Shown here: positions 1-8,414 of the stretch, piece by piece
Layout of the letters: each line of letters opens with the position of its first letter
Numbering within the stretch: position 1 is the first letter of the stretch
Source of the DNA: Sva-07 sp963728195
GTDB lineage: Bacteria > Actinomycetota > Acidimicrobiia > Acidimicrobiales > Ilumatobacteraceae
NCBI GenBank assembly: GCA_963728195.1
Contig: CAVSIX010000011.1
Span: 62,001 to 126,000 of the forward strand
Direction: 5' to 3'
DNA: 64,000 bases
Translations under genes and position numbers: made by a program
The notes under the pieces: generated by a model
Databases searched by the model: none
Told to the model about the DNA's origin: nothing
The model's input: only the letters and a program-made list of their open reading frames with translations

Positions 1-1665
1 GATTCCCCAGGGAGGCGGAAGGTCGGTGATGCCGTCGGTGTAGAAGACCACTGCGTCGCCACTGCGCAGGGTGGTGTGCTCCGTGTGGACCGTGACGTGT
101 TCGAGCACTCCGACGAGCGAACCGGGCCATCCCACGATGCGTGCGCCCTCGGCCGTCGACACGATCGGAAGCGGGTGGCCTGCGGCGGTGGTGGCGAGCG
201 TCCAGCCGTCATCGGTGGCGGTCAGGGTGGCGTAACACACGGTGCAGAACTGATCGCGGTCGGACAGCAACACCGCTTCGTTCAACCACTCGATGATCTC
301 CTCTGGTGCGCAGCCGTGCCGAGCAGCTGCTCGGGTCGTGTGTCGGACGATGGAGCTGAGAGCGGCGGCGTCGGGCCCGGTGCCGCACACGTCACCGATC
401 AGCAGTGCCCACGTGCCGTCCTCCAACGCGAAGACGTCGTAGAAATCCCCGCCCACCTGGTCGATACCCGCAGGCCAGTACCTCGTGATCACATCGAGGC
501 CCGGGATCGAGGGCAGTGCCGGCGGCAGGAGCGCCTCTTGCAGTGCGACGGCGACCGAACGCTGGTGATCGGCCATCCATGCGGCGTCGAGTGCCTCGGC
601 GAGCCGACCAGCGACGGCCTCGGCGAGAGCGACGTCGTCGTCGGTGTAATGCCGTTTCGAATCGGTGTTGACGAACTGCATCGCACCGACCATCCGGCGC
701 TTGGTGCGCAACGCGACGGTGATCGCACTCGTGATTCCCAGATGGGCGACGATCGGCAGCGCTTCGTCGACCGAGAGATCCAACGATGCAATGGCGTCGT
801 CGACCACCTGCTCGGTCAGCCGGGGCACGAACTTCGTCTGCCCGGTTCGCATCACGGCCGATGGACCGAACGTGCCGTTCGGGTCGAACGGGAACCGGCC
901 GAGCACTTCATGGACGTAGGCCGCCTTGTCGTCGTCGACGTGCGCCAACTCGACCAGCGGTGGTCCTCCGCCTTCGGGCAGGAAGTACAGCGCACACAGA
1001 TCGCCGAGGGTCGGCACGGCGGTGGCACACACTCGCTGCATCAGCTCGATGTGATCGGCGGCCGCGAGCGCGGTATCGGTGAGCTGCGCGAGGAACTCGA
1101 GCTCTGTGCGGCGCCGCCGCTCCCGTTCGAGCAGCTGCACGCGGATGACGCCCTGGGCGACCTGCGCTGCCACGGCCTCGAAGAAGTCGAGGTCCCGGTC
1201 GTCGGGCGCCTCGTCGAACCCGATGCCGAGCACGCCGACGCACTTCCGATCGCTGAGCAGCGGGATCGCCGCGAACCCATCGGTCGAACGAGCGACGCCT
1301 TCGAGCGATGCGAACGTCTCGATCGCATCGACCCGTTGCCCGCTGATCACCGTGCGTGCCTCGTTCACTGCAACGGCACCGGGCAAGGCGCTCGACAGTG
1401 CGATGCGCTGGAAGATCTTTGCCGTTTCCTCGGGCATGCCCCGATGCGCCACCAATTCGAGGTAATCACCGCTGCCATCGACGAGAAACAGGCTGCGTGA
1501 CGGCACGGTCATGGGGGAATCGAAGACATCGATCACCGCTGTCGCGATCTCGCCGATCGACAATGCGGCATTCAGGTCGAGACTCACCCGCTGCAGGCGT
1601 TGCAGTCGATCGGCCGCCCATGCCTTCCACACGTCGTCGTCGGAACCCGACGCTGGGCCGTTCAT
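1..1665 (-). CDS. GAF-GAF-SpoIIE/PP2C serine phosphatase (3' end cut by window)
   Basis: The minus strand is open from ATG 1665 to base 1 (555 codons) and runs off the window, so the C-terminus is missing. Two GAF-type sensor stretches come first, then a PP2C/SpoIIE phosphatase domain with GGDFYDVF, GDVCGTGPDAAAL and YTDGITD. These are the metal-binding motifs of RsbU/SpoIIE-type phosphatases, which dephosphorylate STAS anti-sigma-factor antagonists. There is no transmembrane segment, so it should sense a cytosolic signal. It is divergent from the STAS-GAF-GGDEF gene across a 241-bp gap. The family call is firm; the substrate is inferred from STAS genes nearby (3377-3721 and 10061-10375). Confidence 0.9.
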   Translation of the reverse strand, partial: MNGPASGSDDDVWKAWAADRLQRLQRVSLDLNAALSIGEIATAVIDVFDSPMTVPSRSLFLVDGSGDYLELVAHRGMPEETAKIFQRIALSSALPGAVAVNEARTVISGQRVDAIETFASLEGVARSTDGFAAIPLLSDRKCVGVLGIGFDEAPDDRDLDFFEAVAAQVAQGVIRVQLLERERRRRTELEFLAQLTDTALAAADHIELMQRVCATAVPTLGDLCALYFLPEGGGPPLVELAHVDDDKAAYVHEVLGRFPFDPNGTFGPSAVMRTGQTKFVPRLTEQVVDDAIASLDLSVDEALPIVAHLGITSAITVALRTKRRMVGAMQFVNTDSKRHYTDDDVALAEAVAGRLAEALDAAWMADHQRSVAVALQEALLPPALPSIPGLDVITRYWPAGIDQVGGDFYDVFALEDGTWALLIGDVCGTGPDAAALSSIVRHTTRAAARHGCAPEEIIEWLNEAVLLSDRDQFCTVCYATLTATDDGWTLATTAAGHPLPIVSTAEGARIVGWPGSLVGVLEHVTVHTEHTTLRSGDAVVFYTDGITDLPPPWGI

Positions 1666-1766
1666 CTCGTCAGTCTGACAGACCGTCCCCGGCTGTTCAC
1701 GAGTGTCACCCCGCACACGGGTGCGCTCCGGAGCGTCCAGAGGCCGAAAGGGGTGGCGTTGTCCTC

Positions 1767-1792
1767 GTTTGTGCGTCCAATCTGGCGGGTAC
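1767..1792 (+). promoter_or_regulatory. putative sigma-B/F-type promoter
   Basis: GTTT (1767-1770), a 16-bp spacer, then GGGTAC (1787-1792). This is a full match to the GTTT-N14-16-GGGTA(T/C) pattern of general-stress sigma factors. It lies in the gap before the STAS-GAF-GGDEF gene, but its distance to that ATG (about 115 bp) is longer than at the other sites. Confidence 0.5.
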
Positions 1793-1906
1793 CCGGTGGG
1801 ATGCTCTTGCGTCGGCCTCCGTACTGCGGCGATTCACCCGCGACCGGATGACGGGGAACGCAGGCCGGTGCGCGACGTTCGTCCAACTCGAGTCACGGAG
1901 GATCTG

Positions 1907-3310
1907 ATGGAGTCCGCCCGTGGACTGTCGATCGAGGTGTCGTCCGACGAGGACGGCCGACTGATCTCCGTCTCGGGAGAACTCGACCGCACGACGATGG
2001 TCGAGTTCATCGAGGCCTGCACCGACCACCCGGCGCAGTCCGTGATCATCGATCTCGGCGGCGTGACATTCATGGACGGCGGCGGGTATTCGAGCCTGGT
2101 CGTGATCCGCGAGATCGCCAATGCTCGCCAACGGGCGGTCACGATCCGCAATGCGGCCGGACAGCCGGCGCGTCTGATCAGCTTGTTCGCCGATCTCGAA
2201 GCGGCACAGGCCAACACGAATCCCGACGCCGGTGAGCCCGTGTTCGCCGAACTCGACGCAGTGGTCGACGACGAGATCGAACGCCGGTACTCCGACCTGC
2301 TCGCCGAATTCGCTCAGACGATGACCGACTTCCCGATCCATGCGATCCTGGATCATCTCGTGCAGAGCATCGTCGAGGTGTTCCCGGTCGATGCCGCCGG
2401 CGTCACGTTCATGACGTCGGGAAACACGCAACGCCACGTGACCGCGTCAGACGAGTCGGCGCTCGGCTACGAGCGACTCCAGACCGAGTTGGGAGAAGGG
2501 CCGGGGAACGCGGCCTACGCCGACGGCTCCGCCGTGTCGGTGCCCGATCTGCGAGACGACGACCGCTTCGCCACCTTCGCCCACCGAGCACTCGGCGAAG
2601 GTCTCGGGGCAATGTTCTCGTTCCCGCTGCGCCACGAGGACCGACGGCTCGGAGCGCTCGACCTCTATCGAGCCAGCCCCGGCGCACTCGGCGCGCGCCA
2701 GCTCGTCGCGGCCCAGACGTTCGCCGATGTCGCCGCGGCGTACCTCGTGAACGCCGAAGCTCGCGCCGAGCTCGAGGCGAGTACCCGCGAGGCGAAACAC
2801 CTTGCGCTGCACGATCCGCTGACCGGCCTGCCGAACAGGGTGCTGCTGTTCGAGCGCCTCGTGAGCGCGATGAATCGATGCCGCCGCACCGGTTCGCTCG
2901 TCGCGATCATGTACGTCGATCTCGACACCTTCAAGGCGGTCAACGACACGTTCGGCCATCGAATCGGTGACGAGGTCTTGACGATCGTGGCCATGCGTCT
3001 GACCGAGCGGCTGCGGCCGGGCGACACCGTTGCCCGCCTCGGTGGCGACGAGTTCGCGGTGTTGTGCGACGACATTGCCGACCCCTCGCACCTCGAGCCG
3101 ATCGCCGATCGCATGCTCGACGCCTTCCGGCTCCCCTTCGACGTGTCGACGGGTCCGGTCGACGTGCGTGCCAGCATCGGGATCGGCATCGGGAACTGGA
3201 CGTCGACGTCGCCGGAGCACCTTCTCGAGAGTGCGGACATCGCGATGTACCAGGCGAAGCGAGATGGCGGCGGCCACGCCCTGTTCGTTCCGCAGGCTCG
3301 GAAGCGCTGA
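1907..3310 (+). CDS. STAS-GAF-GGDEF putative diguanylate cyclase
   Basis: 467 aa from ATG 1907, preceded by CACGGAGG; an in-frame upstream extension to 1703 looks non-coding. Order: STAS domain (about 1-100), GAF (about 125-285), GGDEF (about 300-467). The catalytic GGDEF motif is intact at residues 379-383, with RLGGDEFAVL context. It should make cyclic di-GMP from GTP. The STAS domain has FMDGGG where antagonists have FMDSSG, so the usual phospho-accepting serine is missing and the domain may act as a constitutive or purely structural partner. There is no EAL domain or membrane segment. The diguanylate cyclase call is secure from the motif; the link to partner switching is inference. Confidence 0.88.
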   Translation: MESARGLSIEVSSDEDGRLISVSGELDRTTMVEFIEACTDHPAQSVIIDLGGVTFMDGGGYSSLVVIREIANARQRAVTIRNAAGQPARLISLFADLEAAQANTNPDAGEPVFAELDAVVDDEIERRYSDLLAEFAQTMTDFPIHAILDHLVQSIVEVFPVDAAGVTFMTSGNTQRHVTASDESALGYERLQTELGEGPGNAAYADGSAVSVPDLRDDDRFATFAHRALGEGLGAMFSFPLRHEDRRLGALDLYRASPGALGARQLVAAQTFADVAAAYLVNAEARAELEASTREAKHLALHDPLTGLPNRVLLFERLVSAMNRCRRTGSLVAIMYVDLDTFKAVNDTFGHRIGDEVLTIVAMRLTERLRPGDTVARLGGDEFAVLCDDIADPSHLEPIADRMLDAFRLPFDVSTGPVDVRASIGIGIGNWTSTSPEHLLESADIAMYQAKRDGGGHALFVPQARKR

Positions 3311-3376
3311 GCGGATCTCGCCGAAGTCGGACTCCGCGTCCGGACGTCGCGCCATCCGCGATTCGTCAACGCACGT

Positions 3377-3721
3377 TCAATCGGCCATCGAGCCGGCGAA
3401 CGCGCCGGCCGGCCACCGGTCGAACCCGCTGATCTCGAACAGCCGCCCGACGGTGGTGCTGCACGCACCGACGACGACGCGGGCGCCGGTGTGTGCGCCG
3501 AAACGCATGAGCAAGCGCACCAGAGCGGAATCGGCGAACGTCACGTCGGTGAGATCGAGCTCCACGCCTGTGCACGTCCGATCGAGAATCTGCTCGATGG
3601 CCTGTTGCAGGATCGCGGCAGTCGCCATGTCGATCTCGCCGCGCACGGCCAGCACGACCGATGTCCGCGTGATGTTGGCGTCGATGCTGAACGGTGGGGC
3701 GATGGTCCTCGGGAACTTCAT
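3377..3721 (-). CDS. STAS-domain anti-sigma factor antagonist
   Basis: 114 aa from ATG 3721. A single STAS domain: ANITRTSVVLAVRGEIDMAT near the N-terminus and VTFADSALVRLL at the usual phosphorylation loop, with Ser in the DS position. Proteins of this type bind an anti-sigma kinase when unphosphorylated and so free a sigma factor. A longer open frame upstream (to 4855) is antisense to the repeat protein and SDR and is not coding. It converges with the GGDEF gene, with 66 bp between stops. Confidence 0.82.
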   Translation of the reverse strand: MKFPRTIAPPFSIDANITRTSVVLAVRGEIDMATAAILQQAIEQILDRTCTGVELDLTDVTFADSALVRLLMRFGAHTGARVVVGACSTTVGRLFEISGFDRWPAGAFAGSMAD

Positions 3722-3977
3722 CACGGTATGACTCCGGTACTCGGTGGAGTCAGCTGTGGGTTCAACCGACTCCTGCACCGTAGCGGACAGGGGCCGCCGT
3801 CTCAACGCGGGGCTACGAGCCGACGACTTGTTCCTCCGCATCGGTCCATTCGCGCGAACTCGTGCGCACCACCGCTCTGCGACGCCCGAACTGACCGCGG
3901 CTCGGTGTGCGCACCCACGGTGGTCACAACTGTCGGTGCACTTGGCATCGGGCTGCTCGGCGTGCTTGACTCCGGCA

Positions 3978-4346
3978 ATGAGCGAAACTGACGACGACGG
4001 TGACATCAGCGTGACGATCGAGACGGAGATGTACGACGTCGACGGCGACGGCACGATCGACGTGGTCGTCGAGACGACCACCACCCTGATCGACGTCGAC
4101 GGTGACGGTGTCACCGACATCGTGTCGGAGACGACGACGACCATGTACGACGTCGATGGCGACGGCATCGCCGATGCGGTCGACGAGACCACGATCACGA
4201 CGATCGACGTCGATGGCGACGGCGTCGCCGATGCGGTCGATGTCACCGCAATTTCGGCAACCGACGTCGACGGCGACGGCCGATTCTCCGACGACGAGGT
4301 CGACTTCGAAGAGGTCACCGCCGTCCGCGACGACCTCGCCGACTGA
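3978..4346 (+). CDS. DVDGDG-repeat acidic protein, possible calcium binder
   Basis: 122 aa from ATG 3978. Almost the whole protein consists of 19-residue units that begin DVDGDG, at residues 20, 39, 58, 77 and a partial fifth at 96. The DxDxDG pattern matches calcium loops of EF-hand, dockerin and thrombospondin-type-3 repeats. The rest of each unit is Val/Thr/Glu-rich with a beta-strand look. It is extremely acidic. No signal peptide, membrane segment or cell-wall signal is visible, although such repeats are usually extracellular, so its location is unclear. There is no recognised family. No ribosome-binding site is obvious before the ATG. Confidence 0.68.
   Translation: MSETDDDGDISVTIETEMYDVDGDGTIDVVVETTTTLIDVDGDGVTDIVSETTTTMYDVDGDGIADAVDETTITTIDVDGDGVADAVDVTAISATDVDGDGRFSDDEVDFEEVTAVRDDLAD
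4035..4280 (+). repeat. in-frame 57-bp tandem repeat
   Basis: Four 57-bp units (4035, 4092, 4149, 4206) and a partial fifth from 4263, each starting with codons for DVDGDG. Because 57 is a multiple of three, gain or loss of units would keep the reading frame. Confidence 0.85.
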
Positions 4347-4409
4347 TCCTCGGGCGGGGTCGAGGCGACGCTGCAACGCCGCCTCGACCCCGATGAGTAC
4401 GCTCGGGCG

Positions 4410-5216
4410 ATGGCCGAGGGACGACTTGTCGGACTCGTCGCGGTGGTGGTCGGTGCCGGCCAGACCCCCGGTGACACCATCGGCAACGGACGCGCGATCG
4501 CGACGACCTTCGCGCGCGAGGGCGCTGACGTGCTGTGCGTCGACCGCATGGAGGACCGGGCGAACGACACGGTGGCATGGATCCGCGGTGAGGGTGGCCT
4601 CGCCACCGCGTTCAGCGCGGACGTGACCGACGACGAACAATGCGCCGCGATCGTCGAGCACGCTCTGGCGACGTGGGCGCGCATCGACATCGTCGTCAAC
4701 GTCGTGGGCATCGGCGGCCGCGGCGACGGTCCAGCCCATTGCGCTGATCCGGCGGCCTTCGAACGGATCATCGACGTGAACCTCACGGCGATGTGGCGCA
4801 TGTGCCGCGCGGTGCTTCCGTCGATGCGTGAACGCCGGCGGGGATCGATCGTCAACGTGTCGTCGGCGGCGTCGTTCGCCGGAGGGTTCCAGGTCGCCTA
4901 CGAAGTCTCGAAGGCGGGCGTCAACCGGCTGACGACGTCGATCGCCCAGTCGAACGCATCGAGAGGCGTGCGCTGCAATGCGATCGCCCTCGGCCTGGTC
5001 GACACGCCGATGGCGGTCGGCGCGGTCGCCGCCGCACGGGGTGTGCCGGTCGAGCAGGTCCGCGAGGAACGCGACCGTCAGGTGCCGCTGCTCGGCGGGA
5101 TGGGAACGGCGTGGGACGCAGCGAACGCCGCGCTCTTCCTCGCATCCGACGACGCCCGATTCGTCACTGGCGTGGTGTTGCCCGTCGACGGCGGCACCTC
5201 GATACGCATCGGCTGA
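4410..5216 (+). CDS. short-chain dehydrogenase/reductase
   Basis: 268 aa from ATG 4410. A classical SDR: a Gly-rich cofactor loop (VVVGAGQTPGDTIGNGRA, with an insertion relative to TGxxxGxG), the catalytic Ser in NVSSAASF, Tyr/Lys in YEVSK, and a C-terminal VLPVDGGTSI. It should be an NAD(P)-dependent oxidoreductase of an unknown alcohol or ketone. The extended glycine loop is seen in actinobacterial SDRs of hydroxy-acyl and steroid-like metabolism, but the substrate cannot be read from sequence. It starts 63 bp after the repeat protein and may be transcribed alone. Confidence 0.85.
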   Translation: MAEGRLVGLVAVVVGAGQTPGDTIGNGRAIATTFAREGADVLCVDRMEDRANDTVAWIRGEGGLATAFSADVTDDEQCAAIVEHALATWARIDIVVNVVGIGGRGDGPAHCADPAAFERIIDVNLTAMWRMCRAVLPSMRERRRGSIVNVSSAASFAGGFQVAYEVSKAGVNRLTTSIAQSNASRGVRCNAIALGLVDTPMAVGAVAAARGVPVEQVREERDRQVPLLGGMGTAWDAANAALFLASDDARFVTGVVLPVDGGTSIRIG

Positions 5217-5356
5217 GCCCAGGAGTACGGGTCGTTCGCGCGCTCGTGGACCGACCCGATGGCGCAACTGTCACGATTGACCCGGCACGGTGTGTCAGTT
5301 GGAGGCCGGGGTGGGCGAAGGCGGGGTGATGCTCGGGTCCGCGTCTCGCGCGGAGA

Positions 5357-6577
5357 TCACGGTGACGTCGATGTCCGATGGTGCCGCCGTGACAAGGCCA
5401 CCGGGCGCTCGGGGACATGGCTGCATGCCGGGTCGTCGCCGTACGGGTCACCGCTCACGGCGAACGCCCGCGAGCGTGAACCTCCGCAGACGTGGCGGTA
5501 CTCGCAGTACGCACATCGGCCGGTGTAGGAATCGACGTCGCGCAGTCGCTGCAGCACCGCGGAGGTGCGGTAGGTCCTCGACAGCGGTGTGTCGCGCACG
5601 TTGCCCACCTCGAGCGGGAGGAAACCGCTCGGGTGGATGCGCCCGGTGTGGTCGACGAAGGCGACACCCCGGCCGGCGTTGACGTCGAGCGGTGCCCGGC
5701 GACGGTTCGGCGAGGACCGGTCGCCGATCAGTTCCGCTGTCCGTTCGGCCAGGTGCCGTCGCAGCTCGCCGGGCGGGAACGCATCGTCGACCGGCACGCC
5801 CTCGCGAACCGCTGCAGCCCGTTGGACGGCGACGCGTCGGAAGTGCGGTGCCTCGGTGGTCTTGACCGGCAGCAGATCGCCGATGGCGTGCAGCCAGTGG
5901 AGCAGGTCCTCGGTGCGGTCCGCGTCGAGCGGTCGCATCGTCGTGCCCCGTCCGGTCGGCACGAGCAGGAACACGCTCCACAGCGACACGTGCTGGTCGA
6001 CGAGCCAGGCGAGCAGCTCGGGTAGTTCGTCGACGTTGCCGGCGTGGACGGTCGTGTTGACCTGCAAACGAAGACCGGCCTCGCGCACCATCGCCGCCGC
6101 CAGGAGGGTGTCGCGGTAGGTGCCCTCGATCCCACGCAGCCGGTCGTGGGTCTCGTGGCGAGCGCCGTCGAGCGACAGCGACACGGCAGAGGCGCCGGCC
6201 GCGCGCAGTTCGACCAGGCGTGCCGAGGTGAGCCGTGGGGTGACCGACGGTGACAACGACACGTGGAGCCCGCGATCCGTCGCATATCGCACGAGATCGG
6301 CGAGGTCCTCGCGTTCGAAGGGATCGCCTCCGGTCAGGACCAGGATCGGTCGGGGAGCGTCGTAGGCGGCGAGATCGTCGATCAGTCGACGCGCTTCGTC
6401 GGTCGAGAGCTCACGAGGGTCGCGGGTGGAGATGGCGTCGGCGCGGCAGTGCGCACACGCCAGGCCGCACGCTCGCGTCACCTCCCAGAAGACGATGAAC
6501 GGCTGTTCGTCGGTGCCGCGTCGGAGCGACCGGACCGCCTGGTGTTGCACACCGGCGAGCCTCGCCCCGCTCGCCAC
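5357..6577 (-). CDS. radical SAM/SPASM domain protein (TIGR04053-like)
   Basis: 406 aa; GTG 6577 is the plausible start because no ATG exists between it and the upstream in-frame stop. The radical SAM cluster motif CGLACAHC lies near residue 33, followed by LTGGDPF and the TIM-barrel strands. A SPASM-type C-terminus has CAYCEYRHVCGG and a later Cys for auxiliary iron-sulfur clusters. It is most like the TIGR04053 group, related to heme-d1/peptide-modifying enzymes. No precursor peptide or heme-d1 gene is adjacent, so the substrate is unknown. The last 20 residues are R/H-rich, while the next frame from about 5400 to 5299 keeps high third-position G+C and ends TPPSPTPASN-stop. The native C-terminus may therefore be shifted by an indel near 5400. 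Confidence 0.8.
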   Translation of the reverse strand: MASGARLAGVQHQAVRSLRRGTDEQPFIVFWEVTRACGLACAHCRADAISTRDPRELSTDEARRLIDDLAAYDAPRPILVLTGGDPFEREDLADLVRYATDRGLHVSLSPSVTPRLTSARLVELRAAGASAVSLSLDGARHETHDRLRGIEGTYRDTLLAAAMVREAGLRLQVNTTVHAGNVDELPELLAWLVDQHVSLWSVFLLVPTGRGTTMRPLDADRTEDLLHWLHAIGDLLPVKTTEAPHFRRVAVQRAAAVREGVPVDDAFPPGELRRHLAERTAELIGDRSSPNRRRAPLDVNAGRGVAFVDHTGRIHPSGFLPLEVGNVRDTPLSRTYRTSAVLQRLRDVDSYTGRCAYCEYRHVCGGSRSRAFAVSGDPYGDDPACSHVPERPVALSRRHHRTSTSP

Positions 6578-6674
6578 CGAATCGACAGGGACCTTCGTCC
6601 CGACTTGCTGCTCGGGGTGCTCGTCTCTGCCGAGCCCGACGAGCGAGTCTCAGCGGGCACGGGTCGTTCGGCGC

Positions 6675-6782
6675 TCAGGCGTCTTCCAGGTTCCGCCATG
6701 CGGTGTCGGCATCGTCGTTCGCTCGTGCAGTGGCAGCGTCGACGAGGAGTTCTTCGATGCGTCGGCTGATCGAGTCGGGCAT
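6675..6782 (-). CDS. 35-aa protein resembling the start of DUF3703
   Basis: 35 aa from ATG 6782. RRIEELLVDAATARANDD followed by DTAWRNLEDA resembles the N-terminus of DUF3703 proteins, which often sit beside CDF cation transporters and run to about 120 aa. Here a stop follows LEDA, and I could not find the rest of the domain in another frame. It is the third gene of the ArsR-CDF operon, 23 bp after the CDF stop. It is either a truncated remnant or a true micro-protein. Confidence 0.45.
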   Translation of the reverse strand: MPDSISRRIEELLVDAATARANDDADTAWRNLEDA

Positions 6783-6805
6783 CGCAGGTCGAGCGCCACG
6801 TGCCG

Positions 6806-7732
6806 TCACCACGTGACCTCCTGGCAGCCGTCGTGCGTGTCGGGTTCGACCTGGAAGGTGGCGTGAGCGACCTCGTAACGCTCGGTCAGGAGGTGACGGG
6901 CCTGGTCGAGCACGCGATGGCTGTCGGTGCCGTCCGCGACCATCAGGTGCGCCGATGCCGCATCCATCTCGGAGGTCAGGGTCCACACGTGCAGGTCGTG
7001 CACGTCGACGACGCCGTCGATCCCGGCCAGCTCGTCGGCGAGCAAGTCGAGGTCGATGCGCTCGGGCGCCGACTGCAGCAGGATCCGCACCGCGCGTCCG
7101 CCGAGGCGCCACGTGCGAGGCAGGATCCACAGACCGATCGCTGCGCCGATCATCGGGTCGACCCACGCCCACCCGAACACCTCGAGCAGGACGGCGGCGA
7201 TGATGACGCCGACCGAGCCGATCGTGTCCGCCAGCACTTCGAGGTAAGCACCCTCGACGTTCAACGATTCCTTGGAGCCCTCCCGCAGGAGCATGAACGC
7301 AACGAGGTTCGCGATGAGCCCGAGCACGGCCACGACCAGCATCGGCACGCCGAGCACTTCGGGTTCGCCGGTCAACCGCCGCACCGCCTCGATCAGCACC
7401 CAGATCGCCACGCCGAAGAGCAACAGTGCATTGACGAACGCCGCGAGGATCTCCAGGCGGTACAACCCGAACGTGTGCTGCGAGCGACGGACGCCGTTGC
7501 GTTGCGTGAACCGTGACGCCAGCTGGATGGCAGCGAGCGCCATCCCGATGCCGATCACGTCGGTCAGCATGTGGCCGGCGTCGGACAGCAGGGCCAACGA
7601 GTTCGTCCAGAACCCGGCGACCGCCTCGACGACGAAGAACCCGAAGATGATCCCGAACGCCGCCAGCAGCCGGCCGCGATGGCGTTCGCCGGCGCGTGCG
7701 AGGCCGGCGCCGTGATCGTGGTCGCCGCTCAT
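6806..7732 (-). CDS. cation diffusion facilitator (CzcD/ZitB-like)
   Basis: 308 aa from ATG 7732. Six transmembrane helices, with the Zn/Cd site residues in SDAGHMLTD (TM2) and LADTIGS (TM5). A cytoplasmic C-terminal domain follows with HDLHVWTLTSEMDAASAHL. The N-terminus is His-rich (GDHDHG). It should export Zn2+, Cd2+ or Co2+ by proton antiport. The start overlaps the stop of the ArsR regulator by one base (TGATG), so the two are translationally coupled and the transporter is probably under metal control. Confidence 0.92.
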   Translation of the reverse strand: MSGDHDHGAGLARAGERHRGRLLAAFGIIFGFFVVEAVAGFWTNSLALLSDAGHMLTDVIGIGMALAAIQLASRFTQRNGVRRSQHTFGLYRLEILAAFVNALLLFGVAIWVLIEAVRRLTGEPEVLGVPMLVVAVLGLIANLVAFMLLREGSKESLNVEGAYLEVLADTIGSVGVIIAAVLLEVFGWAWVDPMIGAAIGLWILPRTWRLGGRAVRILLQSAPERIDLDLLADELAGIDGVVDVHDLHVWTLTSEMDAASAHLMVADGTDSHRVLDQARHLLTERYEVAHATFQVEPDTHDGCQEVTW

Positions 7733-8148
7733 CAGCGGCCGCCCCGGGCGTGAGCCGCGTGATCCCGGCTGACGTCGAGCAACGTGCGGACGTGCGCATC
7801 GTCGAGCCGGTAGTAGACGTTGCGACCGTCACGCCGGTTGCGGACCGTCCCTGCCCCGCGCAGCAGCCGCAACGCTTGGGAGACCTTCGTCTCCGACGCC
7901 TGCACGGCGGCGGCGAGATCGCAGACACACAATTCGCCGGCCTCGAGGAGTGCGAAGAGGATCCGCACCCGCGTCGGGTCGCCGAGCAGCCGGAACATCT
8001 CCGCCAGATCGACCGCCTCGTCGACGTCGATCCCTGCCGTCGTCGCGTCGATGCGACCGCCATCGATCCGAGCGCGATCGGTGTCGGATGTCTCGCACCG
8101 GTCGGACGCGGTCGTCGTCAATCTCTGCACATCTGTGAAGCTATGCAT
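7732..8148 (-). CDS. ArsR/SmtB metal-sensing repressor
   Basis: 138 aa from ATG 8148, with AGGA seven bases upstream; a longer open frame to 8466 is not needed. Winged-helix core: FRLLGDPTRVRILFALLEAG, ELCVCDLAAAVQASETKVSQALRLLR and a NVYYRL wing. ELCVCDL is the helix-3 metal motif of CadC/KmtR-like sensors. The C-terminal DVSRDHAAHA supplies the alpha-5 Asp/His ligands of Zn/Ni/Co sensors. Metal binding should release it from DNA and switch on the coupled CDF exporter. TGCAT/ATGCA half-sites flank the start (about 8146-8165) and could be part of the operator. Confidence 0.9.
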   Translation of the reverse strand: MHSFTDVQRLTTTASDRCETSDTDRARIDGGRIDATTAGIDVDEAVDLAEMFRLLGDPTRVRILFALLEAGELCVCDLAAAVQASETKVSQALRLLRGAGTVRNRRDGRNVYYRLDDAHVRTLLDVSRDHAAHARGGR

Positions 8149-8414
8149 TTCATTGTCCTCATGCAACCCTTGCCGTGACGTCGTATCGTCATCGGGGTTC
8201 CGCCCGGCGACGAAACCGAAACCGCCCGGTGGGCCGGCAGCCATGAGCCTGACCGAGTTGCGGACCGAGTGCCCCGTCTGGTCGCCCTGCTCCGGCCGTC
8301 GACCGGTCAGCCGCCCTGCGTCGACGAGTCGGGCACGACCTGACACCCGTCGGTGCGGTGACGAGCGACGATGTCGCGAGGGAAGGTCGTCGCCCTGTCC
8401 GCTACCTTGCCCCC

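Noticed and set aside
76..1500. Long plus-strand open frames over the first gene
   Set aside because: Arg/His-rich shadow of the minus-strand phosphatase, as are the many long antisense frames elsewhere in this GC-rich window.
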